The notes under the pieces: generated by a model
Told to the model about the DNA's origin: nothing
Seen by the model: only the letters and a program-made list of their open reading frames with translations
Databases searched by the model: none
Made by a program: the position numbers and the translations under genes
Shown: one piece after another, positions 54,291 through 62,394 of the stretch
How the letters are laid out: every line of letters begins with the position of its first letter
Position numbering within the stretch: the stretch's first letter is position 1
Assembly: GCA_049596955.1 (NCBI GenBank)
Contig: JBMYMD010000002.1
Coordinates: forward strand, 1-64,000
DNA from: UBA3478 sp049596955
GTDB lineage: Bacteria; Bacteroidota; Bacteroidia; Flavobacteriales; Flavobacteriaceae
Reading direction: 5' to 3'
Length of the DNA stretch: 64,000 bases

Positions 54291-56410
54291 TAGAAGAGTA
54301 AGCGATTGTCATTAATTTCTGCCATGTCTTTTAAGGCATCGTAAGTACCAATACTAGCGTTTTGGATATTCTTGGCTGTAAGTGTCTGTGTAAATGGAGC
54401 AAAATTTGGTAGTTCTATAGCCTCATTTAAATTAACCAAACGCACCATAAATACTCCTGTATTACCTTGAATGAGCTCCGATTCTTCACCAATTTGGAGA
54501 CCAAGAGCAGTTCCAACTACAGTAGGCTCAGGTCCTGAACCTGAAATTACTGGCGAGTTCAGTGTTAAAGCCATTGCTCGTGAAAGCATCACACTAGCAT
54601 CTTTAGCAGTTTGATCTAAATTCTTTCCACCGTATTGTGCTCTAATCATTTGAAGCTTACGTTCTTTTCTTATCATTGGAGTAGCAATAAAAGAGGCGTC
54701 TTCTACAGATTGTAACCCTTCTTCATAAACATTAGTCATTTGTGCTACAACATAACCCGAAGCCAAATCAAATCTTCTGATATCACCAGGATTTGTTTCA
54801 GCATCAAAAGCCCATTTCACGATATTTCTCTGCTCACCTAGACCAGGTAAGTTTTCATCTACAGAACGAATTTTACTCACAGGACGTGGAGATAAATTCA
54901 TCTCTACAGCTATATTCGTAAACTCGCTTGCCTCGGCATCATTCACCTTCATTTCGAAAGAAGTAGCATCTGTAAAAAGTTGGTTTACGGTTAAATCCGA
55001 AGGCTCAATTCTACGCATCAAAGTGGCTACTTGATAAACATCTCGTTTATCCTCAATTTTTACAATGTGATAACCAAAATCGGTCTCTACTAAACCAATT
55101 GCTCCTGTACTGTTTCTAAAACAAAAGTCATTGAACGCATCAACCATAGCACCTTCTTGAAAATAACCAAGGTCTCCACCTCTGCTACCCGATGGTCCAT
55201 CAGAATTTTCACGAGCTAAATCAGCAAATACCACATCATCTCTTCTCGCCTGCGTTAAAAGTGCACGAGCTTCAGTTCTAGCCTCACTCTTTGAACGCTT
55301 AACTGATTCTGCAGCTCGCTCAGCACCTTCATAAGCAATTAAGATGTGAGAAGCTCTTACCTCTCCTTGCATCTTTTTGCCCATAAGTTTACTAATCATG
55401 TACGCTCCATTTTCTTTATACGGTCCAAAAGTCTCACCAGCGTTTAAACCAACAATAGAATCGCCATAGGCTACAGAGATTGCTTCTTTAGGTCTGTAAA
55501 TACTATCGTAAGCTAAATCAGAATTTAAATCTAAGAAAGCTTGTAAATCATTAGTTTGAGAAAATCCAGCGATGGTATCATAACTATCGCTTGCCTGATT
55601 ATAAGTCACTTTTGCGTCTAATAGCTCATTTACTGAAGCTAATGCATTTTGCTCATCTTCTAATGAAGCGACTTCTGGAAAAAACACATAACGTATATCT
55701 CGGGCTGCATCTTGTTGAAATAGCGCTGAATTTTCGTCTATATATTTCTGTATGTCATTTCTGCTCACCTGAATGGTGCTGTCAGGGATGGTATTATATG
55801 GAATTTTGATGTATTGAATGTCTGCTTTATCATTTTGCAATTTGAATTCAAAAGCTCCTTCTTTAAGGGTAGATACTACACCTGCTTTCACAAAGTTGAA
55901 GTAAATACGTTCTTTCGCGGCATTGATGATTGAAGATTCTTCTTTCAACCAAGAGTCATAGCGAAGAGGATCATTTTCTTTCCAATTTTGAATCGCATTT
56001 TTAAAAATTACACTATTAAAAACACCATTTTCATCTTGAAATTCTGGAATATTAGCGTAAGCTGAAGTCGATAAGTAATCAGCAATTTGATCACCTTCAA
56101 TTTCTAACCCTAACGCATTAAATTCTTGTTTTAAAATTTCTCCTCTAACCATCTGATCGTAAACAATATTCACCAGTCTGTTATTAGAGTATTGATTTTG
56201 GTACGCGACAGAGGCTTGCTCCATTCGCTCTCTAAAATCTTCAATTGATATTTCTGAATCGTTTACCTCAGCAATCACACTTGAAAATGTTCCTCCACCG
56301 CTAAAATTGTTGCTAGAGAATATTCCAGAGATGACAAATGCAAAAAGTGCTAAACCAATTATTAAGATCAATATCGTCGTTCGCTTTCTTATATTACCTA
56401 AAATCGCCAT
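54287..56410 (-). CDS. PpiD/SurA-like periplasmic peptidyl-prolyl isomerase
   Basis: The 707-residue protein has an N-terminal membrane anchor (about residues 12-32), a SurA-N-like chaperone region, and one parvulin domain (VRASHILIAYEG... GSRGGDLGYFQEGAMVDAFND... ETDFGYHIVKI). A long helical C-terminal part follows. This is the PpiD plan: an inner-membrane-anchored foldase for proteins leaving the Sec channel. It lies 66 bases after the CorC-type gene on the same strand. Confidence 0.9.
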   Translation of the reverse strand: MAILGNIRKRTTILILIIGLALFAFVISGIFSSNNFSGGGTFSSVIAEVNDSEISIEDFRERMEQASVAYQNQYSNNRLVNIVYDQMVRGEILKQEFNALGLEIEGDQIADYLSTSAYANIPEFQDENGVFNSVIFKNAIQNWKENDPLRYDSWLKEESSIINAAKERIYFNFVKAGVVSTLKEGAFEFKLQNDKADIQYIKIPYNTIPDSTIQVSRNDIQKYIDENSALFQQDAARDIRYVFFPEVASLEDEQNALASVNELLDAKVTYNQASDSYDTIAGFSQTNDLQAFLDLNSDLAYDSIYRPKEAISVAYGDSIVGLNAGETFGPYKENGAYMISKLMGKKMQGEVRASHILIAYEGAERAAESVKRSKSEARTEARALLTQARRDDVVFADLARENSDGPSGSRGGDLGYFQEGAMVDAFNDFCFRNSTGAIGLVETDFGYHIVKIEDKRDVYQVATLMRRIEPSDLTVNQLFTDATSFEMKVNDAEASEFTNIAVEMNLSPRPVSKIRSVDENLPGLGEQRNIVKWAFDAETNPGDIRRFDLASGYVVAQMTNVYEEGLQSVEDASFIATPMIRKERKLQMIRAQYGGKNLDQTAKDASVMLSRAMALTLNSPVISGSGPEPTVVGTALGLQIGEESELIQGNTGVFMVRLVNLNEAIELPNFAPFTQTLTAKNIQNASIGTYDALKDMAEINDNRLLFY

Positions 56411-56476
56411 AGTATTGTATTTCTAAGAGGGGCGAAAGTACAAAAATCTTTTGAAAAATAAATCCTATATCCCTAG

Positions 56477-57778
56477 CTAATCAGCGATATTACGGTGTAT
56501 TTTAACCAATACAATTTTGGTGCTAGAAACCTCAACGATATCGAGGACATAGCTGTCGATGTCCATTTTAAATCCCTTTTCAGGAATATCCTCGGTTTGA
56601 TTCATAATCAATCCGCCCAATGTTTCGTATTCTTCGCTCTCTGGAAGATTTAATTTATACTGCTCATTTAGGTAATCTACCTCTAAACGCGCTGAAAACA
56701 AATAAGTACAATCATCAATTTGCTCCTCGTGGTATTCCACCACATCGTGTTCATCTTCTATTTCTCCAAATAATTCTTCGATAATATCTTCGACTGTTAA
56801 TATTCCAGAAGTTCCTCCGTACTCATCAATAACAACAGCCATAGATCTTCGTTTTTTAGTCAAAAGGTTCAAAGTGTCTTGTATGAGCATAGTCTCAGGA
56901 ACATACTCGACAGCCTTCATTATCGATCTTATACTTTGAGGATTTTTAAACAAATCAAAGGAATGCACATATCCGATAATATCATCTATATTCTCCCGGT
57001 AAACAAGGATTTTTGAAAATCCTGTCTCTGTAAAAAGCTTACTTAAATCAGATAAGCGATCTCGATATTCCACAGCACAGATTTCTGTTCTTGGAATCAT
57101 TGCTTCTCTTGTTTTAACCTCAGAAAATTCAAGTGCGTTTTGAAAAATCTGAACCTCGGAATCAATTTCGTCGTTGTCGCTTACTGCTTCCATTTGTTCA
57201 TTGATGTAATCGCCCAATTCGTCTTTACTAAAGGCTTGTGTGATTTCATCTCCTGCTGTCTTAAAAAAGATCCGCAAAACGAAATCGCTCACTTTCATTA
57301 CAAGCCAAGATAAACCTGAAAATAAGATATAGAAGAAATAAGCAGGGAGCGCCATTACTTTAATCAAGGAATTGGCATAAATCTGAAATAGCACTTTGGG
57401 TAAGAACTCTGCAGTAATTAAAATAACTGCCGTTGAGATTACGGTTTGCGTCAAAACGACAAAATCATTGAGCAAAAGTTGCATCCAATAAGGATCAACA
57501 GCTGTAGCCGAGGGAAGCATTTTGGTGAGCACATCACCCATGTAATAACCGTATACCACTAAGGCAATATTATTACCGATCAACATACTTGCGATGAACT
57601 TCGAAGGGTTTGCCGTTAGGCGGCCTAGAATCTGTGATAAAAATCCCTCCTGTTTCTTTTCGATCTCTACATGGATTTTATTCGCTGAGACGAAGGCAAT
57701 TTCCATTCCTGAAAAAAACGCAGAGAGCAATAAAGCGAATCCGATTATAATCCAATAATGTTCAATCAAAGGCAGCAA
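56477..57778 (-). CDS. CNNM/CorC-family (hemolysin-type) CBS-domain membrane protein
   Basis: A 433-residue protein with an N-terminal CNNM domain of three or four membrane helices (SAFFSGMEIAFVSANK is the family signature), a pair of CBS domains (MIPRTEICAVE... VIDEYGGTSGILTVEDIIEELFG) and a C-terminal CorC_HlyC domain. Such proteins are linked to magnesium or cobalt transport. GldE is a member of this family, but gldD is not adjacent, so I do not call it gldE. It starts eight bases after the 64-aa gene. Confidence 0.88.
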   Translation of the reverse strand: MLPLIEHYWIIIGFALLLSAFFSGMEIAFVSANKIHVEIEKKQEGFLSQILGRLTANPSKFIASMLIGNNIALVVYGYYMGDVLTKMLPSATAVDPYWMQLLLNDFVVLTQTVISTAVILITAEFLPKVLFQIYANSLIKVMALPAYFFYILFSGLSWLVMKVSDFVLRIFFKTAGDEITQAFSKDELGDYINEQMEAVSDNDEIDSEVQIFQNALEFSEVKTREAMIPRTEICAVEYRDRLSDLSKLFTETGFSKILVYRENIDDIIGYVHSFDLFKNPQSIRSIMKAVEYVPETMLIQDTLNLLTKKRRSMAVVIDEYGGTSGILTVEDIIEELFGEIEDEHDVVEYHEEQIDDCTYLFSARLEVDYLNEQYKLNLPESEEYETLGGLIMNQTEDIPEKGFKMDIDSYVLDIVEVSSTKIVLVKIHRNIAD

Positions 57779-57786
57779 GTTTTAGG

Positions 57787-57981
57787 TTATTCACCTTGAC
57801 GTTTTTCAAATTTCTTTCGGTAGTTTCTTCTAAAAAAGAACATTCCCAATGAGATCACTAAAAAAAACGCAAATATCATTCGATCTGAATTCGGTTCATT
57901 GTAAATAGAAAACAGTCGGACTGCTGAAAAAAAGGCTACGACTAAATAGAGGTACTCTGTATATTTTAAAATCTTAATCAT
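57787..57981 (-). CDS. Small membrane protein, 64 aa
   Basis: Two hydrophobic segments (about residues 8-26 and 35-50) with a short polar loop and a strongly basic tail (RRNYRKKFEKRQGE) suggest a two-helix membrane protein with the tail inside. It overlaps lptC by eight bases at its start and precedes the CNNM gene by eight bases, so it is firmly placed in the operon. No family recognised. Confidence 0.72.
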   Translation of the reverse strand: MIKILKYTEYLYLVVAFFSAVRLFSIYNEPNSDRMIFAFFLVISLGMFFFRRNYRKKFEKRQGE

Positions 57982-58597
57982 CTGATTCTTCTTCGACGTT
58001 CATTACGCCATAAGTTTGCATAGCATAAAAATACGTGAAATCTCTGTTGAAATCCAATCCTAATCCATGCATGACCGTCCCGTCTTCAGGATTTTCAAAA
58101 GTGAAGGCTTCAGGAGTAAAAATCCAAGAGTCTTGTCGATCCCAAAAGAGTCTATCCGTATACAATATCTTATTATCGTGAGTTTCAATGACAACATTTC
58201 CTTCCAACTCAATGAGGTTGGTAAGTGAATACACCGTGGCATAATCGGCCTTAATGATTGTTTTTTGGTCAGATTCATCGAAAAAATCTAAAACAATACC
58301 TTCTGGAAACAACTGATGTCTAAAACGTAAGTTCTCGTAATTTTCATTGAGTGAACTGCGTAAAACAACCACCACCCGAGCGGTGTCTTTATCCTGCAAT
58401 CGCAACGGTTTAGCGACCTCCGTGTATGTCAGTACAAAATCTTTAGTAATTCCCTGTGGAAAAATCTCCTTTTGTTTCTCCTCTAAAACGCGTTCATATT
58501 CTCCTCCACAGCTATAAAAAAGAGATGCCACGACAATTACTGTCATGGCATTCTTAAAAATTTTATTTAGAACCTCAGTTCTCAAATCATTAGTCAA
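57974..58597 (-). CDS. lptC: LPS export protein LptC (lipoprotein form)
   Basis: The 207-residue protein has an N-terminal hydrophobic segment ending in a lipobox (SLFYSC) and an LptC-like beta-strand core (DFFDESDQKTIIKADYATVYSLTNLIELEGNVVI, then YTDRLFWDRQDSWIFT). It forms part of the periplasmic bridge that carries LPS from LptBFG towards LptDE. The start at 58597 overlaps the upstream TPR gene by eight bases; an internal ATG at 58546 would leave a more typical, shorter signal peptide. Confidence 0.85.
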   Translation of the reverse strand: MTNDLRTEVLNKIFKNAMTVIVVASLFYSCGGEYERVLEEKQKEIFPQGITKDFVLTYTEVAKPLRLQDKDTARVVVVLRSSLNENYENLRFRHQLFPEGIVLDFFDESDQKTIIKADYATVYSLTNLIELEGNVVIETHDNKILYTDRLFWDRQDSWIFTPEAFTFENPEDGTVMHGLGLDFNRDFTYFYAMQTYGVMNVEEESDD

Positions 58598-59963
58598 GAG
58601 TTGGTACTTTCACACTTCCACCTACCCAGCATGAGAACGATATCGTTTGGCCCGCACGTCCTGAATTGAAAATATCTGTTTTAGATGGTGCTTTAGCGTT
58701 GTATGAAGCAACTGCTTTTGAGGCTGTACTTCTAAGTGATGGATCTACACGACCTGCCTTAGCAGCCGTTTGAGCGGCTAACCAATAAATTGATCTTTTT
58801 TCAAATTGTGACTCACCACAGCTGTTCGCCGAATTAGCGTACAAACTCGCAAGCAATAAATACGCTCTACCGTTTGCTGGATAAGCCTGAATTGCCTTAT
58901 TCAAATAGGTTCTTGCTTGTGAAGAACTTCTCTTTCTCGCAATTGTAGCAATTTTATATAGGATATTTGATTTTCTATAGTTGTCTTCTTCCAACTCAAC
59001 GGCTTTATTAAAGTCGGCCATAGCTCCACTGGTATCCCCATCTTTTTGCTTGAGTGTACCTCCGTAAAGGTAGGCATCAGCAGAAGGGTCTAATGCGAGT
59101 TGTGCCTCGAATAATTTCTTGAACATTGGATCATCTGTACATTCTTTTGAGAACATTCGTCCAACTGCACTCTTTACCCACTTAACATCGCCTTTACGCT
59201 CTTCGTAATTCTTTTCGTAAAGCGGAATGAGATTATCACAATCTGCAAGCGCTCCCAACTTAGAGTCTATACTCTGGGCAATTTTACCATAGGATTCTGA
59301 ATTAGTGGTATACGCCTTAAGTCTTCTCTTATCCTTAGAGGTGATTGTACCGTCTTCTTCTTTAGGCAAAAGTCTTTGGATAGCATTAGTCAGCTTCATA
59401 TTCTCAGCTTCTACTTTAGAAACAACCTCATCATAAACGTCAAATACTGTTTGAATTTCTTGTTTTCCTTCATCGTGAAGGTCTACCAAGCTTGAGAAAT
59501 ACATATATAGCGCCTGAGGATTAGAGAAATTGGATCGATCGTTCATAAAGGCATCATTGAGCTGCGCATATATATCGTCCTTTCCAATCATTTTCTGTTT
59601 GTATTTGAACAGAACCTTGTCGATGATGACGTCTGCCATTGCATAATTTTTAGGAAAATACTGCATAGAATCATCATACAGCTTCATCAAATCAACAATA
59701 AAAGCGTCTTTGTCAGCTCCACTGCTATTTGAAATCTTGTGCTTTAAGATGCGCTCACCGTACAAAAAGTTAGCTCTGTTTATATCCGGACAAGCCTCTA
59801 AAACCATTTTCCATGGTTCGTAAGCGGCATCGTAATTTTTAACTTTAGCGTATTCTACGTAGATAGACAAGTTTGTCATACACTCTTGGTTTGGTGCTTG
59901 ACTCATTGTCATTTGAATGGCAAAGAACAGGGTTAATGTGCTCATTAATAATGTCTTTCTCAT
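58590..59963 (-). CDS. Periplasmic TPR protein, 457 aa
   Basis: The start chosen is ATG 59963, giving a normal signal peptide (MRKTLLMSTLTLFFAIQMTMSQ); an ATG three codons upstream (59972) is equally in frame. The mature part is helical with TPR-like units, for example SADAYLYGGTLKQKDGDTSGAMADFNKAVELEED and ARTYLNKAIQAYPANGRAYLLLASLYAN. The role is not known; its place between an outer-membrane protein gene and lptC suggests envelope assembly. Confidence 0.78.
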   Translation of the reverse strand: MRKTLLMSTLTLFFAIQMTMSQAPNQECMTNLSIYVEYAKVKNYDAAYEPWKMVLEACPDINRANFLYGERILKHKISNSSGADKDAFIVDLMKLYDDSMQYFPKNYAMADVIIDKVLFKYKQKMIGKDDIYAQLNDAFMNDRSNFSNPQALYMYFSSLVDLHDEGKQEIQTVFDVYDEVVSKVEAENMKLTNAIQRLLPKEEDGTITSKDKRRLKAYTTNSESYGKIAQSIDSKLGALADCDNLIPLYEKNYEERKGDVKWVKSAVGRMFSKECTDDPMFKKLFEAQLALDPSADAYLYGGTLKQKDGDTSGAMADFNKAVELEEDNYRKSNILYKIATIARKRSSSQARTYLNKAIQAYPANGRAYLLLASLYANSANSCGESQFEKRSIYWLAAQTAAKAGRVDPSLRSTASKAVASYNAKAPSKTDIFNSGRAGQTISFSCWVGGSVKVPTLD

Positions 59964-60005
59964 ATCGTGCATTTTTGTGTGGGTAAATTTATCTATTTTC
60001 TATTT

Positions 60006-61292
60006 TTAGTCTATTCTTCTTTTAATGAACCATTTGTCATTCAAAGCGAGTCCAATATTTATGCCAAAGTAATTTTCCTTAACTAAATCAGCACTTACGG
60101 TACCTTTGGACCCTATTTCAATTCCGACGTTCAAATTAGAAAATCGGTCGTTATAAGTACCTCCCATAGGGAGTCCAATACCAAACGAAAACAAGGATTC
60201 TTTTATTGTTTCTCCGTTTACAATCATTCCGGTATTACTCGATCTGAATCCTGCTCTATAAGTCATGCGATTATAGATTCCGCTAAGCGCTTGGTAATTA
60301 GGGATGAAATATCCTCCAATAATGAAATTAGATGCTTTGCCATAACCTACATTTTCTGCGTTTAAAAACTCATTTTTGAAGGCGCTCATGTCTTTATAGT
60401 GATATTCTGCTCCGACAAACCACTTATAATCCTTGCCTATTCCTAAACCGTATTTGTAAGTAGTAGGAACATTTACATCTGTATTTTTTAAGTTTTCTTG
60501 TTCTAAATCAACATCTACCAGTTCCACATTTCTACCATTAGAAACGAAAAAAGAACCTATAGCCTGACGATTTTCTGAGGTAAAACTTAGGGGAGAGTTC
60601 ACTCCAAAATAAGCTCTAAGTCTGTAGTAATCATTTTTGAGGTACACTTCTGGACTATAGGTGAAAGCGTAATTCACATCTAAACCGTTTATTCGTGAAT
60701 CTCGATTGTCAAAGGTTCCAAACTGCAAGCCTTGTACTGTTTGAGAGCGATCATAAGCCAGATTTCCAAAATTAAAGTGGGCAGATAATCCGACATTAAA
60801 ATCTGGACTGACCTGAATTCCAGTACCTATAAAGACTTTGTTAAGTCCCCCCGATCCTTCATAGAAGGTGCTAAGTGTATCTTGAGACTGATTGACAGTT
60901 TCATCTAAAATATTGTACCCAACAGAAGAATAGGGTATAAGACCAAAACCTACAGACATTTTTTGAGAGACCGGAAAAGCTAAGGCCAAATATTCCAAGT
61001 TTGCTACTACACTTTCAGCACTGAGGTCATTGGTTTTGAAGTCAATGGTACGGTAAGAAATACCCACAGTGTAAGCAGTAATTCTCAAATCACCATAAGC
61101 AGCAGGGTTTTGAAGATTGATATGTATACTGTCTCCAGCCATACTAAGGCCACCCATGGCTCTATTGTCAATAGTTGTGCCACTTCGAAACTCTCCAATC
61201 CCAAATATAGAATAAGGAGAGACCGTTCCATTTTGGGCCATGGTCGTTATTGTTGTCACTAAGGCGATTACCGCAAAACCTACTCTCATCAT
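60006..61292 (-). CDS. Outer-membrane beta-barrel protein, 428 aa
   Basis: A signal peptide (MRVGFAVIALVTTITTMAQ) is followed by a sequence of alternating hydrophobic and polar strands, rich in Gly, Tyr, Asn and Phe and ending in an aromatic/charged strand, as in FadL/OmpP1-like or PorP-like barrels. Motifs such as SPYSIFGIGEF and NRAMGGLSMAG near the N-terminus are common in Bacteroidota barrel proteins. A ligand cannot be named. The start abuts the coaX stop. Confidence 0.8.
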   Translation of the reverse strand: MMRVGFAVIALVTTITTMAQNGTVSPYSIFGIGEFRSGTTIDNRAMGGLSMAGDSIHINLQNPAAYGDLRITAYTVGISYRTIDFKTNDLSAESVVANLEYLALAFPVSQKMSVGFGLIPYSSVGYNILDETVNQSQDTLSTFYEGSGGLNKVFIGTGIQVSPDFNVGLSAHFNFGNLAYDRSQTVQGLQFGTFDNRDSRINGLDVNYAFTYSPEVYLKNDYYRLRAYFGVNSPLSFTSENRQAIGSFFVSNGRNVELVDVDLEQENLKNTDVNVPTTYKYGLGIGKDYKWFVGAEYHYKDMSAFKNEFLNAENVGYGKASNFIIGGYFIPNYQALSGIYNRMTYRAGFRSSNTGMIVNGETIKESLFSFGIGLPMGGTYNDRFSNLNVGIEIGSKGTVSADLVKENYFGINIGLALNDKWFIKRRID

Positions 61293-62018
61293 TCAGTTTA
61301 AATTTTCTTTCAATAAAGAGTGAATTCCCTTCAATAAAAAATTAGAATGGGCAAAGATGGAGTTTTTTAACTTTTTCTCAAAAAAATGAGCGTCTCCACC
61401 TGTTAAAATCACTGTTAAATCTTCATAAATCTCAGAAAAATGAGAAATAAATCCCTTGAGTTCTTGATGTACTCCTTCGATCACACCAATATGCATACAC
61501 TCTTCAGTAGTTTCTCCAATGCCTATCTCCAAATCTTTTGCTTTCAATTGGGGCAAACCATGAGTATCATTGTGCATAGCATCATATCTAGATGTACAAC
61601 CAGGAGAGATGATACCTCCGTGATAAACCCCCTTAGTATCTTTCAAATCATAGGTGATACAGGTTCCCAAGTCAATTATCAAGCAATTTTGATCGGGATA
61701 TTCTTCTTGTGCAGCAGCAACAAGGGCCAAACGATCTGCACCCAAAGAAGTCATTGATTTATAATTCGATTTAAAAGTCAAGTTGCAGTCAGCATTGACA
61801 TAAAAAATAATAGGAACAGAACTAAAAAATTTAATAAGCTCTTCAGGGATTTTATTCACTGAACAGACTCCTATTCGACTTATCTTGTCAAATGAATGTT
61901 GAGCTTTGATTTCAGGGAGGAAAAAATCTTTTAGTGAAACACCATCTGCAGTGATCATCTCATTTTCAAAAAAAGCCCATTTAATTCGAGTATTGCCTAT
62001 ATCGACAATTAAATCCAT
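61293..62018 (-). CDS. coaX: Type III pantothenate kinase
   Basis: The 241-residue enzyme has the ASKHA phosphate motif DIGNTRIKWAFFE at its start, GADRLALVAAA, IIDLGTCITYDL and GGIISPGC, all typical of CoaX. It makes 4'-phosphopantothenate in the first step of CoA synthesis. It is the first gene of a minus-strand run of seven genes leading to the PpiD-like protein. Confidence 0.94.
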   Translation of the reverse strand: MDLIVDIGNTRIKWAFFENEMITADGVSLKDFFLPEIKAQHSFDKISRIGVCSVNKIPEELIKFFSSVPIIFYVNADCNLTFKSNYKSMTSLGADRLALVAAAQEEYPDQNCLIIDLGTCITYDLKDTKGVYHGGIISPGCTSRYDAMHNDTHGLPQLKAKDLEIGIGETTEECMHIGVIEGVHQELKGFISHFSEIYEDLTVILTGGDAHFFEKKLKNSIFAHSNFLLKGIHSLLKENLN

Positions 62019-62077
62019 ATCAAATCTGTGATTGTTAGATAAATCGTCTTCGAAGATACTTTTTAAAGGTTTTATTT

Positions 62078-62106
62078 TTGTTATAAATCAAATAAAATTA
62101 TATTTG
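62078..62106 (+). promoter_or_regulatory. Promoter of tRNA-Phe
   Basis: TTG at 62078-62080 and TATATTTG at 62099-62106, 18 bases apart, fit the Bacteroidota consensus TTG / TAnnTTTG exactly. The tRNA begins 18 bases downstream of the -7 box. This is the best promoter match in the window. Confidence 0.8.
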
Positions 62107-62123
62107 CACCCGCTATTTAGCGA

Positions 62124-62196
<73 letters not shown>

Positions 62197-62198
62197 CA

Positions 62199-62232
62199 AA
62201 AAGCCCTCTCCTTTGCTGGACAGGGCTTTTTT
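62199..62232 (+). terminator. Rho-independent terminator after tRNA-Phe
   Basis: A nine-base stem, AAAAGCCCT (62199-62207) with AGGGCTTTT (62222-62230), has a 14-base loop and a T run. It begins three bases after the tRNA. Confidence 0.85.
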
Positions 62233-62394
62233 GTTTAATGGGTTATAAAATCAAATCTTCAACAGTAAATCATTCTGTCTTTTCGCTTGTACTCATTAGT
62301 ATCAGACTAAGTAGGTTATGCTCACTCTTTTAATTTGCATAATCACAGACAGAATTAGATTGCCAAAACCACTACTAGCCTTGACGTGATTGAA

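Noticed and set aside
56477..57778. Calling the CNNM/CorC protein GldE
   Set aside because: GldE belongs to this family, but gldD is not next to it and the gene sits in an lptC operon; the name cannot be supported.
62197..62394. Possible integration site downstream of tRNA-Phe
   Set aside because: No integrase, no repeat of the tRNA 3' end and no change in gene type were seen.
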